A DNA stretch of 64,000 nucleotides, taken from NCBI GenBank assembly GCA_037577475.1, contig JBAGJB010000191.1:1-64000 (forward strand), in the 5' to 3' direction. Position numbers and translations under genes: made by a program. Numbering within the stretch: the stretch's first letter is position 1; each line of letters opens with the position of its first letter. The DNA is from Chaunax sp. Z400 (taxonomy: Eukaryota; Chordata; Actinopteri; Lophiiformes; Chaunacidae). The notes beneath the pieces were generated by a model. The model was not told the DNA's origin. It worked only from the letters and a program-made list of their open reading frames with translations, and made no database searches. Below are positions 19,452-31,863 of this stretch, piece after piece.

Positions 19452-22280
19452 CTCTCAGCCAGTGTATCAAATAAATAAATATCACTACTGTTTTATATGT
19501 CATCTTCATTTGCACAGTCAGGCACACACACAGCACAAAAACACACACACATGGTTTTAACCCATATTAAGCAGTCTAACAGGGGGGAGATGAAACGATT
19601 GACTGTCAATAAATCACACTCATAAACAGCTCAAATCTACCTAAATGTAATACAATTAGAATCAAATGGATCTGACTCGGCTGTCTCTGCTAGTCAATAC
19701 AAACAGATATAATCATTTTATTAACATTTAGCATCATTTCTGTTGGATGTGCAGATAATTATAAATATTTCAACAGAAATACATAAGAAAAAAACAACTT
19801 TTTTTGCACAAATTACCATATATTCTGAATCTCCTCTCGTGTAAGTGGTGCATAGTGGCACTACAGAGGATATATGAACCCTCATCCTGGTGCTTTTCAA
19901 GCATGCCTGAACAAAGCATACATGTCAGGTGATACGGTTCACCTGTTATTTATACATTGTGATTGTGGGTGTCGGCATGAAATACGACCTTATTCGACTG
20001 ACACTGATGAATTTGTTCTGCCTTTTTTAATTTGTAAGAACAGGGCCACAGAGTGTGTCAAAGCTTTGTGACCTCTGCCCAGTACAGGTTCCTCAGGTCT
20101 TTAATCAAATTGTTTGTATTAAATTAAGCTATTTTCACATCTACTCCCTACAGTTCAGCAGAAATACCATGCAGTCTACTTTACTTTTGTTATGTCAGCT
20201 TACATTATAATATTTCCACACTTCTCACGTGGCTCCTCCTCTGCCTACCTGCTCAACTAGAGGTTAATTGTACTGGTATCGGTATTGGTATCACTAGCTT
20301 TATATATTGGTGAACAACTCCGTCAACAGACTCACACACACCCACACCAACGGCTACATCCACTGGGCAGACGTACTGCCTCTTGCATACTGTATTTCAT
20401 TCAGTGAACACGCGTCATTCTCCTGGAATTATCTATTTATGAACAGTGTTCAGAGAGAAAAGATAACATGTGTGTGCAATGAGGTTTTAGCTCTCATTAA
20501 ATATTGATCAGCTCCTTTCATCTGGTCTTCCCCCCGTACTCTTGTTCACCCTCATGTCTTCACGGAGAGGAGGAAAGGTACAGCACCACATAAAGACACA
20601 AATACTACATCTTCTCTGTTGCTGACATAACATATGCGGACAAAACACACAGAATCCAACTGTGAATGCACAGAATTCAGTGGAAACAAGCAGGCTGTAT
20701 AGGCAGATGCCCCACAGCGAGAGACCAGCATCGTAAATATTCATACATTCCCATGATTGCAGAAAATGTAAATAAGTCAACGGTTGTGAAATTGCCGTCA
20801 TCTGGTAACTCTGGGGGGGGGGAGTGGAGGAGAGAAAGTGATGACGGACGAGAGGCAGGCCAAGGAGAAGAGCTAAAGGATATTCCTTGTGTGCTGGGAA
20901 AATGATGACGCTATAACGCAGACAGGATTCACTCTGACCAATCAGTGGTGCAAAAAAAGTAGAACCAGATACCAGGTGCTTTTTCATTTTTTTTTATAAT
21001 GGCTTAAAAATTATAGAGGTTCCAACATATTTTTTACAGGTTTCAGGATATAATTGAGACGATAGCACCTGAAGTGGTGAATAAAAATACTGAGGATCTT
21101 CGGAGTGATATTTAAATGTTATCAGCACAGATTGTGTTATATTAGTCAACCATCAGCTACATTATGTTCTTTGAGCCTGCTGTTGACAAAAACTGACCAC
21201 CTCTGTCTCCATCAGATGGAACAAGAACTCCTGCAAGAGCTGGTCAAAGAACAGCAGCATTGAAGAGGAGCAGTGAGAGGTTCCTCTGGAGGAGGAGGCG
21301 GCTTCTGCAGGCGGCTCTGTGGATGAGGAGATGACCACTGTTGGAAATGATGTGACTAAGGACACATCCTTGGTCAGACTGGAGAGCAGCGTGATTTTTT
21401 CCTTGGATCCTGAGTTATAAAGTACTGCAGCAGGAGGAAAGTGAGACGTCTGAGAGACGTGTCCGTGGTTCAGGACAGTGATGTAGAGGAGAAGAGGAGA
21501 GTGAAGGTCTTCCTCAGTGGATTCTGATGACATGCTGCTTCTGTATTTCCAGGACAAAATCACCATGATTTATCAGCTGTAATATTTCAAAATGCAATCA
21601 ATAAATACTACTATTTCTACATTATAATAATTTTCTCTACATGTATTGTTTATGCACTGTTTATTTGTTCAGTATTCAAGAAATACATGGCTTTTTTGTG
21701 CATTTAAAATACTGAATACATTACACAAGTTGAAGGTCATACAAATGGACACACACTATAATGAAATACATGAATTATAAATATTTCAGAACAACTAGAA
21801 ATTCATCTGACTGCCGACTGTACAGAACAGTAAATGTATTCATGCTTCATGTGTTCTTATTTTTAATTCATTTTAGTTGTGTATCAGCTAAACACTGCTC
21901 TTCTCATTGCCACCGAGTTTGGATTCATAAGACTTCACACTGCTTATTTGTGTGTAAGGATGGGCAATGTTTTATATTAAAGAAATACATTATAAGAGTA
22001 TTTGCTGTTATCGCTAGAGGATGCCTTTTGCTTCTGAGCCAAACTCATCTGTGCAGCTCTGACCAGGCTCTGCATTCATAAGTAACTGTACTGCTGATAC
22101 TCTGCTGGAAGGCACAAAGAAAACTCATAAAATCTTGGCCAGGACACTTATCATCTCTGGTTTCCTGTTTACTATGACAAGTTTTAAATAATCATGCAGC
22201 CCAATGATTTGCCCCTACTCTCCTCGTTTTATTAAAAGGTCATCAATGTTACATCAAAATGAGCAAAATACCTACATGGA
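18734..22280. other. Intergenic region, no gene recognised
   Basis: Contains a (GT)n microsatellite at about 19404-19450. ORFs at 19060-19560, 20508-20987 (minus) and 21162-21566 (minus) have no domain I recognise. The first two are largely compositional, the first running through the GT repeat. Confidence 0.5.
19404..19450. repeat. (GT)n microsatellite
   Basis: An uninterrupted run of GT dinucleotides of about 46 bp. Confidence 0.95.
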
Positions 22281-23106
22281 ATAATATACTAACCAACTTT
22301 AAAAACGCATATTTTTAAGAACACAGTATTTCCTTCCTTCCTTCCTGTCCTAATCTACTGAAACAAACAAGCATGTGATGCACTGAAATTACCGTTTTAA
22401 GTACCCACAACCAAAACATGTTAAATCATGAATAACCATCATTTAGTCATAACATAGAAATAACAGTCATTGGTGCATTTCAGAGTAAACGATATTGGTG
22501 AGATTTTTTTCTACATGATTGAAAACACCTGGCCAAGGCAATAAAATCCCGAATCTAATCAATGTCCCACTTAAACAACTGATGATGCCACGGCGTCCGC
22601 AAAACTTACATGACCAGACAGTTGGGATGCTGTTGATGCTGATGGTCTGAACTCTGCAGACACATGTAGCACAGATGTTACAGATGTTATGGCACATTGC
22701 ACAGTGGAGGCAGATCACATTTAGTGACAAGTCCAGATTTAACTTGCACAGAGCTGATGGTCATAGGTGTGTGTATCGTCGTCGTGGGGAACGCTATCCT
22801 GCAGCATACATCCAGGAAGTGGACCGTTTTGGTGTTGGTGTCATGATGTGGGGAGCCATTGCTAATGGATGGTGGTCAGACCTTGTCCACATCCTTGGTA
22901 CACTGACAGCTATCCGCTACCGAGATACAGTCCCAGGTCCATCCCCAGGATACAGCAATCAGGCATCACCATCATGCATGACAATGCCAGACCACATGTG
23001 GCTCATGTCTGTCAGGAGTAGCCTGGACCAGAACAATGTCGCTGTCCTTCCTTGGCCAGCATATTCACCAGATCTCAACCCAATAGAGCATCTGTGGGAT
23101 GGGCAA
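22281..23106 (+). mobile_element. Tc1-like transposon copy 1, decayed transposase
   Basis: The left end, ATAATATACTAACCAAC, recurs at the second copy (29393). The plus strand reads ITFSDKSRFNL, then VMMWGAIANGWW, then a frameshifted MHDNARPHVAHV, and finally LPWPAYSPDLNPIEHLWD. These are the three acidic-residue blocks of Tc1 transposases (DD34E class). The frame changes before the second aspartate block and the N-terminal DNA-binding part is not readable. The element stops abruptly after HLWD, so the 3' end is missing. Confidence 0.85.
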
Positions 23107-26100
23107 TAAATAAAGAGAGAATTAATATGATGATGAAATAAAAGTAAATCAATATAACAAATAGATAAAAAATAAGATAGTAAAAGGTAATAAGAAAAAC
23201 ATAATAAAAAGTCATCACATCCCAAAGGTAAAATCACAAAATAAGACTAAAACAAAGGGGTAAAAATAATAATTTAGAGGATTTGGAGTGAGTTACATGG
23301 GATGTTGTGACAAACAACAGTCTATATATTAGCTCGGCACATTTATTCATCATCTCCACTGACTAACAGCAGTCACTTACCCCAGCTGATGGGTGAGAAT
23401 AAATTATAGTACCTGAGATGAAACGATCGAAATCTAATAAATTAATTATTCATCTTTAGAGGTGCTGATGGGTTCAGGCTAGCTGTTAGCTTCATGACAA
23501 GGTTATCCTTTTGTCTCAGACATCTGTCGAAAGCCAATAAGCACATTTCCTAAATATCGAACCATTCCTTTAACAAGCGAACTGGTCTGATCTTTGCATT
23601 TGTCCATATTTGACGTAGTAGCACTGTGCACTGAAAGCATGATCAGCCCTCTTGTCCTTGTGCTTTAAATATGTTCCACAGGGTGTGAAGGGTTCAGAGA
23701 GGTTAGTGTGACTGATGAGGACATCAGAAATAACCTTGCTCTCCATATCAAACGCTATGACATTTTCTCTTTACTGATAACAAGCCAAAAGTAGCCCCTG
23801 AATTGCACGTGTTACAAATGCCTTTAAGCATAAAGGCAACATTCACCTCAATCATGTAAGATATCCTTGTGAAACGGTGTATCTGACATGGTAAAAGAAC
23901 ACAGTGTTTACCCAAGAAAGTGGTGGCCACGCTTGTCCTTATAGCACATTATAGTTCTATAGAGCCATAGCGTTAGAGTGTGTCCAAGGTCTGCAGTGAT
24001 TGATGTTCCTTCAGAGGCCTCTGGGCTTTGGGGACCGCAGATATGACCTCTGCAGAGGTGAGTGGATCGGCAGCTCCACTATGACTGACTGCCTACCTGG
24101 AGGAACGGTCCGGACGCCTCCGCTGACCGCCTCCTGCATCCGAAACACATGGGACACTTTGTATGTGTGTTTGTCTGTCCGCTAAGACACACAGGCTGTA
24201 ATGTACTGGTTATACACCAGTACACAAAACATTCTTATCTGTCTGCGAGGTTAATGGACTGATAACCAAAATGCACCGCAACCCCTCCTCTGAATGGAAG
24301 CCTGTAAACTAGCCAATCACAACAGAGTATTTCTCTTGATGTCATTCTGATACATCTTGGTCCCTACCCTCATTCACACACACACACATGAATGAAGAAT
24401 TTGGAGGTGGTAAATACCCAGTGTTTTTTCCAGCTATTTTTTGATTTAGTCCCAGTCTTGTGTTAGTTTAACATATTATTATAACATATTATATCATTAT
24501 TCTGTTTCTTTAGTCAACACACATATATATATATATCTATATATATATATAGGATGATTGGTGATAAAATTAGAGGAAATTTCTGAATGAGCCCTCTTGA
24601 CTGTAGAGTTTTGTGGTAGAGCCTATGTTTCTCTTCTTGTGCACTGATTCACTTTTAGCTAAACAACCGATCAGAGTGATTTCTCACTGTGGGTCAATGG
24701 TGTGGGACACACTGAACAAACCTGTCCATCAGAGCACTTATGGGTCTGTGCCAAGGGTCTCATTGTCTGACAATCGATCCAATGACTATGTTACAGCAAC
24801 ATAAATGCATTCCTAGATCCTATAAAGTACTTCGGTGTGGACGGAATCATCGCTTAAGACGTTTTAGGTTTTCAAACTGATGACATCTGAGATATTTAAC
24901 CACACACACCAAAAAAAAAAGAACAGAAAAAAAACACTGAGTGGACAGTTTGTAAAGGAAGAGTTATTTCTAATTCTGTGGTCCAGTGGGTCTAATTTCA
25001 AACAAGTCAGATCCATAGATCTCAATCCAAGTCTTTGACCCAACTACTGGTTCAGCATCAGATTTCAATTCATCTTATTGATCTCCCCATTGTTTGCGGT
25101 TTTGTCTTTTTCAGCATTAACAGATGCTATTGGCATTTTGATATTGACCACTTTGACATAACAGCTCCCCAGTATTCCTCTGACTTTCCTTCGCTCTTTG
25201 TCCCTGACTCATGTTGTTCTTTGGCCCCCTTGGCACTGGCTGAGAGGTGGTGAGCTGTGACAAATGACTTTACAAGCGATCAGTTAAAATAACCAATAGA
25301 TGGGTTGATTGATTCTGTCATTGACTTCCAATTGAAAACCGGTGCACACCCAAAGGTTAAACACCTAAAAGGTAAGGAAATACACCAGCAGGTAATTTCA
25401 TACAGTACATTGCAACCTCATCCATGTTGCAGGAACATCCTGTTTGACTGTTAGGTCTTTAAGCACATGTGGAAGAGTTAGAGAGCTTTTCCTCCTACGC
25501 CTGTCTCACTCTTATCTCAATATGTGAATAAAAAGGTCATCAAAATTCAAGGAAGGAATTTTAATAGCTGGCGTTTTTGTTAGATGTCAATTTGCATTTA
25601 TTATGGAAGTCCTTGAGATTGTAGTCTCCATAGATGACCAGAGTCAAGTAAACTTTATTTATTTAGGCTATTTTCACACATAAGTTTAAGGGGTTTACAA
25701 TCTGTGTAGCACACAACATCCTCTAGCCATAAAAAAACTTTAACAGCGAAAAACTGGGAGAAACCTTAATAGCATTGGACAACCAGGATGACAAAAGTAT
25801 AAATAGATTGTAAACATATATGAAGAATATGGATCTTGAGCAGCTTAAGGTGTTGGGAAACAGACCTGAGCCACACAAACTCCTCTCCACCATGGAGATC
25901 TGGAAAGAGGACAGACTACACAAACACACAGGACCAAAACGCTCACACAGATAGGAGAAGAGAAAAAAACATACAGGGGGAGAGAGAGACAAGGACAATA
26001 TGCAAACAAGGTCAGAGAGAGAGGGAGAGAAGAGGGTGATTCTCATGGAGGGTGAGGAGGACAAACATGGACTCCATTTATAAAGGTGTGGCAACATCAG

Positions 26101-27780
26101 ACAATCCAGCAAGAACAAGCAAGATTTTTAGAAGTATGCAACCAAAGCTCTCCGCGCCACTACTCTGAAACACATGAACGTGCACTGGGTGACAACACTG
26201 CATACTGCATTTGAATATTCTAATGGAAGTATGTGTATTTGGAACACAGCACAAGTTTTAAGTGGATCTAGTTCATTTTCAGGGCAGAGTTTGTAAAGTA
26301 CCACACCTGTTATTCACAAAAAAAGCACTAAATTCAAAAGGCCAAGACTTCCTGTTGGGTTTAAGTGATGGCGCCCAGAGGCTTTTTTATAATTTGATAT
26401 GATTTACAGTATGTATTTAGGGGACGCTGTGGAGCCACATTGCAATTTTCACAATTTGTGTGCCATTTTTTTTTCTGAGTAGCCGTTCCATCCCTGGGTA
26501 TCCTCGATGGTCGGCCTCGAATAAAGCCTGATTATATTTTTGAGTTACTTAATTGCTTCAGCAGATATATGTAAATTGTTTTCAGTAACAGCAGAGTTGT
26601 TTTAGCTTTAAATCTTGGTATCATTCCCCCTGATATCAGTGCTACCACTCTGCAAGACTGCGTCATCACATGAAATCACGCCCATCACTCTACGCAGTTT
26701 CTTTTCATACGCTCTGTCCCCTCCCTCCTTGTCTGTGGCTGGCACTCCTCCCTCGTCCCACTTTCATTGACAGAATCTGAGATAGACATCATGGGCTCGT
26801 TGTTTTTTTTATGTTTCCTCCCCCCCTCTCTCCCTCCCTCGCACACACTCTCTGCAGGTGTCCCTCCCCACTCCGTTTCATTCATAGCGCTGTGCCGAGC
26901 AGGATGACTCATCCTACAGTGTTAAAGACGTGAATTGCTCACTGAGTTCATCCTAACACTTGGTCCTCTTCCAGTGTCTCTCACCCTCTCCCACTCCCTC
27001 CCACTGTGAGGCACCCATCCGTAGCTCGGCTCCGTCATAGGTGAGCACTGATAGACAGGAGGAGTAAGTGGCTGCGACAGAGGAGCACATGTTTTAAATG
27101 CAGATGGATCTGTCTGACATCAACCTCCTGTCAGCTCCCTGATACTGGTACCGGACTTATCACCAGCACCAGAGCCTGGACTCACGTGTCACGTGACTTT
27201 CACAGTTCACTTACACTAAATTCGACTGAGACAAAATCCTTCTAATGTTTGACTTTTTGAGACATTTTCCACAATTATCTACAAGTTTGAAGAAGACGCA
27301 GATCAGTTTAAACTCTTTAATTAGATTTATATCCCCATACATCAAAATGTGTTATTATCATAGATCCAGTCACTCTAGATTCCTTTACACAACTTTATCT
27401 AAAGGATGAGAAACTCGTCAAGCGTAGGTAAATTGCTAGATATTTGTGAGTTAAAAACAGAAATAGTACAGACTGTAGACGTGGTCTTCACTGGTGCTTC
27501 TATAGAATAATTGGAGTATTAGACCTATTTACTATGGCAGTCTTATACACTGTTGCTCTCGTGACAGACAAAAGCAAAGCAAAGCTAAGCAAAGCAAATT
27601 TATTTATATAGCACATTTCGTACACTGAGGTAATTCAAAGTTCTTTGCATAAAAATTTAAAATAAAAACATAAAAGATCAAAGCATAAAAAAACAACTAA
27701 CAGTATAACATGCATACATAGCGCAATACATTAATGCATCAATCAATCATTTTCTCTCTTATTGCAATCAACAACAGTAG
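23107..27780. other. Intergenic region, no gene recognised
   Basis: A short TA-rich palindromic tract lies near 24520-24552. The block 24000-24180 is more GC-rich and could be an isolated exon, but no family is recognisable. A low-complexity purine stretch near 25915-26035 (plus) creates an artefactual ORF pair. A common fish repeat (TTTATTTATATAGCACATTT with AATTCAAAGTTCTTTGCATA) lies at 27597-27650. Confidence 0.45.
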
Positions 27781-27834
27781 AACCAGCAGAAGGTACCTTT
27801 GTACATCTGAATGAGACAAACTGGGATTTAATGC

Positions 27835-28160
27835 AGGGGTTCCCGCAACGTCATCACCGCAGACACTGCCCTGAATCTTTATGGACAGAATTTCTAGGCG
27901 GGGTGTCCGGTTTGGTGGACTCGGGATCGCTTCTCTGCTTTTTGCAGATGATGTGGTCCTGTTAGCTTCATCATGCCATGACCTCCGGCTGTCATTGGGA
28001 CAGTTTGCTGCCGAGTGTGAAGCACCTGGGATGAGAATCAGCACCTCCAAGTCTGAGGCCGTGGTTCTCAGTGGGAAAAGGGTGGATTGCTCTCTCCAGG
28101 TTAGGGAATGAGCTGCTGCCCCAAGTGGAGGAGTTTAAGTATCTCGGGGTCTTGTTCATA
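27835..28160 (+). mobile_element. Non-LTR retrotransposon reverse transcriptase fragment
   Basis: Plus-strand frames read SLLFADDVVLLASS, then LGQFAAECEAPGMRIS and TSKSEAVVLSGKRVDCSLQV. A frameshifted piece matching the family's EEFKYLGVL block follows. FADD is the catalytic palm motif of LINE reverse transcriptases and is intact here. Only about 110 codons remain and both ends are missing. Confidence 0.75.
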
Positions 28161-28202
28161 TTAACATTATACTACTTATTTGAGTGATGCAGGACTTGGT
28201 CA

Positions 28203-28229
28203 ATGTGTGTGTGTGTGTGTGTGTGTGTA
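28203..28229. repeat. (GT)n microsatellite
   Basis: About 26 bp of GT repeat adjoining the LINE fragment. Confidence 0.9.
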
Positions 28230-28789
28230 GGAGAGAGGGAAACATTACAGTTATACCAGCAAGCTCCTATGTCTGGAGAGGAGGAGTGATACAGGATAAA
28301 AGGTACAGATGGAGGAGCACACACATGCACATACATCATTCACTGCTTCCTCTTAAACTAAGTGCAACAAGAGCGCTCAGAGAGAGCAAACCTCCACCAA
28401 GGCCCAACAATCCTCGACATAATTGTTAGGGCCTGTGTCCACCAAAGCATTTTTTCCTGAGGCCAGCTTATTTTAAAAAAATTATTTGCAATGGGAGCGC
28501 CGTGTATTTATACTACGCTACAGACATCAGCGTGACGAGGCGCTGAGCGTCTTTTCTGTGCTGAGTGGCGCTTGTCACTGTCACTTTTTACCCAACTGTC
28601 CAATCCCAGTGGAGAAGGGGCAGGACTCACATAGACCTCTGTGGTGAACATCCATAAGACACCACACGGAGTAGGTGGAATGATCATCAATGACCAGGGA
28701 GGGAGGGAGGCGGGGCTCCAGGCCTCAGGATTGGTCTCCGAAACACAACGCCTGGTTATCTGGTTTTTTATCTATCTGGTCCCAAGTCC

Positions 28790-29385
28790 TGGTTAGTCCT
28801 CTCTGACTGGCCATTCGTCTGAGGATGAAAGCCAGAGGAGAGACTGACTGAAGCCCCCAGAGCTTTACAAAACGCCCTTAAAAAACTTGGGAGATGAACT
28901 GGGGACCCCGGTCCGACACAATGTCAAAAGGTATGCCATGGAGGCGAAAAACATGTTGAACTAGGAGCTGAGCAGTTTCATGAGCTGAGGGTAATTTGGT
29001 AAGTGCTACAAAATGGGCTGACTTGGAAAACCTGTCTACGATGGTCAATAAGGTGGTGTTGCCTCGAGATGGGGGTAAACCAGTAACAAAGTCCAGAGCG
29101 ATGTGGGACCATGGACGACTGGGGACTGGCAAGGGTCTCAGAAGACCTGCTGGAGGGCAGTCGGAGGCCTTGTTGCGGTCACACCGTGCAAGCTTCACGT
29201 TGCGGGACCCAGGACGATAAGTCAACGTGAAGTTAAATCTACTGAAATACAGGGCCCACCTGGCCTGTGGGAGGTTAGCCGCTTAGCTGACTGGATGTAG
29301 GCCAGATTCTTATGGTCAGTCCAAATGATAAAAGGCCGTTCGGCGTATATAGGGCTTTGACCCAAGATGATGTTCTGCCTCGAAG
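28790..29385 (-). mobile_element. Ty3/gypsy pol fragment (RNase H to integrase)
   Basis: The minus strand encodes an RNase H end (RPFIIWTDHKNLAYIQSAKR). This is followed without the usual spacer by TYRPGSRNVKLA and an integrase core with HIALDFVTGLPPSRGN, LLTIVDRFSKSAHFV and FDIVSDRGPQF. The D...D spacing belongs to the integrase catalytic triad. The reverse transcriptase and the integrase zinc finger are missing, the latter by an apparent internal deletion. The upstream side abuts a Tc1-like copy. It is the remains of an old retrotransposon. Confidence 0.8.
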
Positions 29386-29390
29386 CAGTC

Positions 29391-30065
29391 CAATAATATA
29401 CTGACCAACAGTGGAAACGCATAATTTTAAAAACCCTGTAATTTCTATTCATTAGCCCTAATCTACTGAAACAAACAATCATGTGATACACTGAATAGAC
29501 TTTTTTAAGTACCCACAACCAAAACATATTAAATCATGAATAACCATCATTTAGTCATAACATAGAAATAACAGTCATTGGTGCATTTCAGAGTAAACGA
29601 TGATGTTGGTGAGATTTTTCTCTGCATGATTGAAAAGACCTGGCCAAGGTGATAATTTACCAGGTCTAAGTAATGTCCTGGAGAAACAACTGAAGGATCC
29701 CCGAAAAAACTTATGTGAACGTGCAGTTGGGATGCTATGGTTGGAACTAGGCAGACACGTGCGGCACAGATGATCCAGATGTTATGGCTGATTGCAAAAT
29801 GGACGGAGATCACATTAAGCAACAAGTCCGGATTTAACTTGTACACAGCTGACGGTCATTGGCATTTGTACCATCGCAGCGGAGACCGCAATCTGCCGCA
29901 TATGTCCAAGAAATAGATCGTTTGGTGGTGCGTCATGAAGTGTGGGGGGGGCACTGCTAATGGATGACGGGCAAAACTTGTCCACATTCACGGCCATCCG
30001 GCTCTAGGTCCACACGTCATACCCAGGATACAGCAATCAGGCACCACCTTAATGCATGACAATGC
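29391..30065 (+). mobile_element. Tc1-like transposon copy 2, heavily decayed
   Basis: It is homologous to 22281-22985, sharing TACCCACAACCAAAACAT, AAATCATGAATAACCATCAT and TTTAGTCATAACATAGAAAT. The transposase part has many frameshifts. Only fragments such as a KSGFNLYTADGHW-like block and a final ATGACAATGC stretch survive. It lies between the gag and pol remnants of the gypsy element, which suggests that it inserted there. Confidence 0.75.
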
Positions 30066-30539
30066 ACTCTATGGGACGTTCAGGATCACCGGGTGAGACG
30101 GGAAGATCCCGCTCCAGAAACATATACATAACTTGTAACAGCACTGCAGGAAGAATAGCATGTCATCCTACAAGTCCAGATTAACATCCAGTCAGGAGGT
30201 GTAAAATAGTGATAAATGCTGGAGGTAGACACGCACGGTAGTGAATATTTTGTTCTCCGTCTCACCATCCACACTTTCTGACATGTAAATACTAAGACAA
30301 AAACCACTAATCTGCACAAAAATGATTTGTCTGTATGGCTAAGGGGTGAATAAAGATGTGTGAACCATAATCTGCATTTGCTATTTAATATGGACAGGAC
30401 GGCATGACATGAAAAAAATGCGTTTCTACTGATGATCAGTAGGCTATAAGATGAATCTTGCTCTAATCGGTACAAAATCGGTCTGAGGATGCTGTTTAAA
30501 TAAACTCGCCCGAGAAGGGCTCAGGATTAGTGGTGTAAG

Positions 30540-30800
30540 ACTCACCGGGTGTGGCTTGGGGTATACGGGCAGTGGAGCGGACTGAGGCGCCGGGCGCGGA
30601 GCGAGCAGAGGTCCGGCGGCGGAGCGGCTGCAGTGTAGGGAAAGGCCAATCTGGAAGATAGATCGGTCATCTGTTCAAACATGGCCTGGTTGTTTTCCGA
30701 CAGTGTCTGGTGGCGTTGTGCGTGTTGTCCGAGGAGAGCGCTGTGTGCACAGCGGAGGACCAGACGCTGTTTCCACCGGGCCCCTGGGTCCATGGTCTGG
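30540..30800 (-). mobile_element. Ty3/gypsy gag start and leader
   Basis: The minus strand from 30793 opens MDPGARWKQRLVLR and continues ALLGQHAQRHQTL and NNQAMFEQMTDLSSRL. This is the style of fish gypsy Gag N-termini, as I recall them. The sequence upstream (30800-30960) looks like leader and LTR. It has the same orientation as the pol fragment at 28790-29385, so both are probably one element interrupted by Tc1 copy 2. Confidence 0.55.
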
Positions 30801-30960
30801 CCGGATCGTTCTGTTACAAACTAGACCTGCTGAACCCAAAATAGCGGACACAGAGAGGAGGCCAGGAAAAAGGATATGAACTGTTTAATTAAACACAAAA
30901 AGTCTCCACAGGAAAATTAACTCCAGAACTTCACAGGGAATGATCGGGCTGGGCAGGAGG

Positions 30961-31620
30961 AGCAGGAAGGCAGGTGTGTCTGATCCTACAGACAAAGGAG
31001 AGGTGGATTCAAAAAACTGGTTTAAAAAAACAGGAATCACTTAGCAGATTTGGCCGAAGAGTCATAGTTACCACGCTGGCGAAGTCTTGTGAGGAGAGCC
31101 GGTGTCTTATTCTGCCACTGATTGAAGATTGGTTGAAGATGAGCTGGATGATGATGATGAACAGCTGTGGTGGAGTGAGGGAGAAACCAGGTATCCACGC
31201 CGGCCCGACAGCGATGTAAACAAAGAACCACGTGGAGACATACAAAAACAGATGCAGATCCTAACATTCACTTAATTACAAGGAAGGTAACAACATAAGG
31301 TATAATGGCTGGAGTCAAAATCTGAACCACAACAATAGTAGCGATACACAGCTAACCAGCTATCATATCAAAGAATACTGGACATAAGAACAACTGCGTG
31401 TTAGCATGCTAAACCGAGTGGGTAATTCTCACTAATGACACCTTATAGCACATTTCTAATTCATTTAGCTGCTCTGAGCTTTACTACAGTTGTCCCTGCA
31501 TTTTGTTTTGCATTTTATAACAATTAATTAAATATTTAACAAGACAATGACAAAAGTCACACATATTAGCAGCTAAAACGTTCTGGCAATTTCTCGGCCA
31601 CCTCACTCTATCGCTGCGCA
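30961..31620. other. Upstream flank of the kinase gene
   Basis: No coding sequence recognised. ORFs at 30974-31267 on both strands are mutual shadows. The stretch leads into the TATA/CCAAT promoter. Confidence 0.4.
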
Positions 31621-31637
31621 GGACGAAAGACCTCTAA

Positions 31638-31712
31638 CCAATCAGAGCAGGTGTAGAGTTGTTGTCGTTCAAACAGGTATAAAAGTCGATGTTAGCTGTC
31701 TATCGTGGTTCT
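31638..31712 (+). promoter_or_regulatory. CCAAT box and TATA box of the kinase gene
   Basis: CCAAT at 31638-31642 lies about 35 bp upstream of TATAAAA at 31678-31684. Transcription would begin near 31709, giving a 5' untranslated leader of about 155 bases before the ATG at 31864. The arrangement is a classical focused pol II promoter, often seen in inducible or tissue-restricted genes. This is read from the sequence only. Confidence 0.6.
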
Positions 31713-31863
31713 TTTTCAGTTGTCGCTGAGAAAGTAACAAACATTTGAGACGAGTCTTATCTTGCGGAGAGCAAACTATTCAAAGTTTTGGAAGATTCAT
31801 CCTTGAAGTTTTATCTTCAACAGAAGTTTCATCTCAACTGAGAATATTTCATCTTTAAAGATT

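Noticed and set aside
20508..20987. 159-codon minus-strand ORF
   Set aside because: No motif, no splice support, low-complexity content, and no codon-like pattern that I can see.
21162..21566. 134-codon minus-strand ORF rich in serine
   Set aside because: The opposite strand is purine-rich and gives an equally plausible glutamate-rich text. No family is recognised on either strand.
24000..24185. GC-richer block as an exon
   Set aside because: No paired splice sites and no recognisable protein; kept only as a note.
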